Shown here piece after piece: positions 6,661 to 7,558 of a DNA stretch of 7,558 nucleotides. The notes beneath the pieces were generated by a model, which did no database searches, had not been told where the DNA came from, and was given only the letters and a program-made list of their open reading frames with translations. Source of the DNA: Caulobacter sp. GTDB taxonomy: Bacteria > Pseudomonadota > Alphaproteobacteria > Caulobacterales > Caulobacteraceae. The stretch lies in contig JACMOF010000117.1 of NCBI GenBank assembly GCA_014378155.1, forward strand, positions 1-7,558, in the 5' to 3' direction. The translations under genes and the position numbers were made by a program. The first letter of the stretch is position 1. Every line of letters begins with the position of its first letter.

Positions 6661-7043
6661 AGCCGTGTTCGCACTATAGAATTGCCAGCCGAAGCCCAGA
6701 CGTACCGAGCGCGGCGTCTGATAGGACCGGACCTTGCCGTAGGTGGCGCTGGGATGATCGCCGGCCGTCTCGCCGAAATCGTCGTAGTCGGCGCCACCCT
6801 GAAGGTTGAAGACATTGAAGATATCGGCTCGCAACACGAGTCCGCTGCTGTCCTCGTTGCCCACCAGGGGCGCGAGCGGCACGAACCGGGACGGCACAGT
6901 GTATCGGACCGAAAGGTCGAAGCGGGTGATCCGATCGCGGTGAAATGAAGTCCCTCGATTAACAACTTGGCCGCCACAGAATCCCGAGTTGGCCCCGTCG
7001 CCGTTGGCGTCTTGCCAGTCCTCTGAAATCTACGAACGACGCT

Positions 7044-7071
7044 TTGCGCGGCCGCCGTCAGCGGCGACAAT
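7044..7071 (+). promoter_or_regulatory. Weak candidate promoter for a leaderless transcript
   Basis: TTGCGC (7044-7049) and GACAAT (7066-7071) are separated by 16 bases. A start about 7 bases after the second box would fall on the ATG at 7078, which lacks a Shine-Dalgarno. Leaderless messages are common in Caulobacter. The boxes match the consensus only partly, and a short GCCGC/GCGGC dyad (7051-7055/7061-7065) sits between them. Confidence 0.22.
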
Positions 7072-7077
7072 GGGCCA

Positions 7078-7431
7078 ATGACATCCCCGCCCATCCTACG
7101 CCAACCCCGACGATCCTGATCGCCTCGGTGGGTGTCTGGCTGTTGGCCTATGCCGCCATGACCCTGAGTTGGATCAGCGCCCAGGCGTCGCACTTCTGGG
7201 ACGGGTCCGTGCGGCGGCCGATCATCTGCTGCATAGGGGCGCTGATGTGTCAGGCGACGGGGCCAGCGCTGGATCGCTCGGCGTCCTGGCCCATCGTTCG
7301 ACGCCTGGGCCTGGCGGCGGGGAATTGATTGCGCGCTGATCTTCGGCGTGGCGGACTACACCGTTTACGTCGCCATTCTGCCTCGCTGGCCAGACTCCAC
7401 CAACCGGCTCGAGCCGCTCCTCCTGACCTAG
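7078..7431 (+). pseudogene. Frameshifted membrane-protein fragment, possibly the sensor/anchor part of a LytTR- or LytS-type regulator
   Basis: Protein-like sequence is spread over two frames. From ATG 7078 the frame gives MTSPPILRQPRR and meets a TGA at 7117-7119. The next frame carries ILIASVGVWLLAYAAMTLSW (a membrane helix), SHFWDGSVRRPIICCIGALM (start of a second hydrophobic stretch) and WPIVRRLGLAAG, and ends at TGA 7326-7328. The original frame then resumes with CALIFGVADYTVYVAILP (a third helix) and RWPDSTNRLEPLLLT, ending at TAG 7429-7431. Two opposite shifts, a loss of one base near 7095-7116 and a gain of one near 7315-7328, would restore one continuous ~118-residue product. The order of helices and Arg-rich loops recalls the N-terminal membrane part of LytTR regulators or LytS-like kinases in Caulobacterales, but no diagnostic domain is present. 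Sequencing error at two sites is an alternative explanation. Confidence 0.45.
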
Positions 7432-7454
7432 GTGGCGGTCCGGAATGGCGTCAG

Positions 7455-7500
7455 GCTCCCGCCCGTGCTCTCGTCGCTCCGCGTCAGTAGGCGCGGGAGC
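7455..7500. repeat. Inverted repeat GCTCCCGC / GCGGGAGC
   Basis: A perfect 8-base inverted repeat at 7455-7462 and 7493-7500 with a 30-base gap. The right arm contains GGGAG, the only Shine-Dalgarno-like site before the ATG at 7509. Folding of a transcript would therefore hide that site. Chance is possible in DNA this GC-rich. Confidence 0.3.
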
Positions 7501-7508
7501 GCTGATTG

Positions 7509-7558
7509 ATGGACGTGCTGATCTCCGAGGCCCAGGACTGGGAACGCGACGCGGCCCA
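7509..7558 (+). CDS. Possible 5' end of a gene running off the window
   Basis: From ATG 7509 the frame gives MDVLISEAQDWERDAA and remains open to the window edge. GGGAG at 7495-7499 lies 9 bases upstream, and an in-frame TGA at 7503-7505 sets the upstream limit. Only 16 codons are visible, so no family can be assigned. It could be a genuine new start. It could also be a later segment of the broken membrane protein that ends at 7431, since a stretch of this kind (VLISEAQDW) could be a loop preceding another helix. Confidence 0.3.
   Translation, partial: MDVLISEAQDWERDAA

Larger units (their letters stand above)
6505..7029 (-). pseudogene. C-terminal fragment of a TonB-dependent receptor
   Basis: The minus-strand frame is open from just inside a TAG at 7030-7032 down to a stop at 6505. 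The first 117 residues match the end of an outer-membrane TonB-dependent beta-barrel: DWQDANGDGAN, FCGGQVVN, FHRDRITRFDLSVRY, LVLRADIFNVFN, then SYQTPRSVRLGFGWQF. Such barrels end on a terminal aromatic residue, here Phe (codon 6679-6681). The motifs are those of Caulobacterales carbohydrate-type receptors, possibly with an N-terminal carboxypeptidase-regulatory-like domain (inference). Two defects are visible. The plug and most of the barrel, several hundred residues, are missing. After the terminal Phe the frame reads TAT-AGT and runs on for 57 unrelated residues, so the stop seems lost through a one-base change. There is no signal peptide and no credible start: a GTG at 6897 is mid-barrel. 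It lies between the large secreted protein and an oppositely oriented broken gene. Confidence 0.8.

Noticed and set aside
1..7558. CRISPR array, tRNA, rRNA, insertion-sequence ends, phage or defence genes
   Set aside because: No regularly spaced direct repeats, no tRNA or rRNA landmarks, and no transposase or nuclease motifs were seen on either strand.

Overview
The window is GC-rich with strong third-position G/C bias. It looks like an alphaproteobacterium of the Caulobacter type. The evidence is the C-terminal signature of a Caulobacterales-style TonB-dependent receptor, a periplasmic aldose 1-epimerase, and small GC-rich hypothetical genes with good Shine-Dalgarno sites. The taxonomic call is inference from family resemblance, not from a search.

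Layout. Bases 1-1043 (+ strand) hold the last 25 codons of an unrecognised gene, then a closely spaced AraC-family transcriptional regulator. Bases 1065-6468 (- strand) hold a four-gene block that reads right to left. It starts with a 1263-residue secreted multidomain protein: a LamG/concanavalin-like domain, beta-sandwich regions, a probable helical-toroid carbohydrate-active domain and a CARDB-like C-terminus. It continues with a 67-residue helix-turn-helix-like protein, an exported aldose 1-epimerase (galactose mutarotase) whose start overlaps the end of the HTH gene, and a 59-residue acidic protein. Bases 6469-6678 hold the leader of this block: a strong Shine-Dalgarno, a near-palindromic ACCGGT-centred operator candidate and an adjacent inverted repeat. 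Bases 6505-7029 (- strand) carry only the C-terminal ~117 residues of a TonB-dependent receptor, cut off upstream and with its natural stop apparently lost. Bases 7078-7431 (+ strand) carry a membrane-protein fragment split by two apparent frameshifts. The last 50 bases may be the start of another gene or more of the same broken one.

How the parts fit. The minus-strand block reads as a small carbohydrate-utilisation locus. A large exported protein would bind or cleave a glycan, a periplasmic mutarotase would convert the released sugars, and a small DNA-binding-like protein sits between them. The transporter that would normally accompany such a locus is present only as a remnant. The right end therefore looks like a rearranged, decaying junction. 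The most novel item is the large secreted protein, for which I recognise the domain architecture but no named family.
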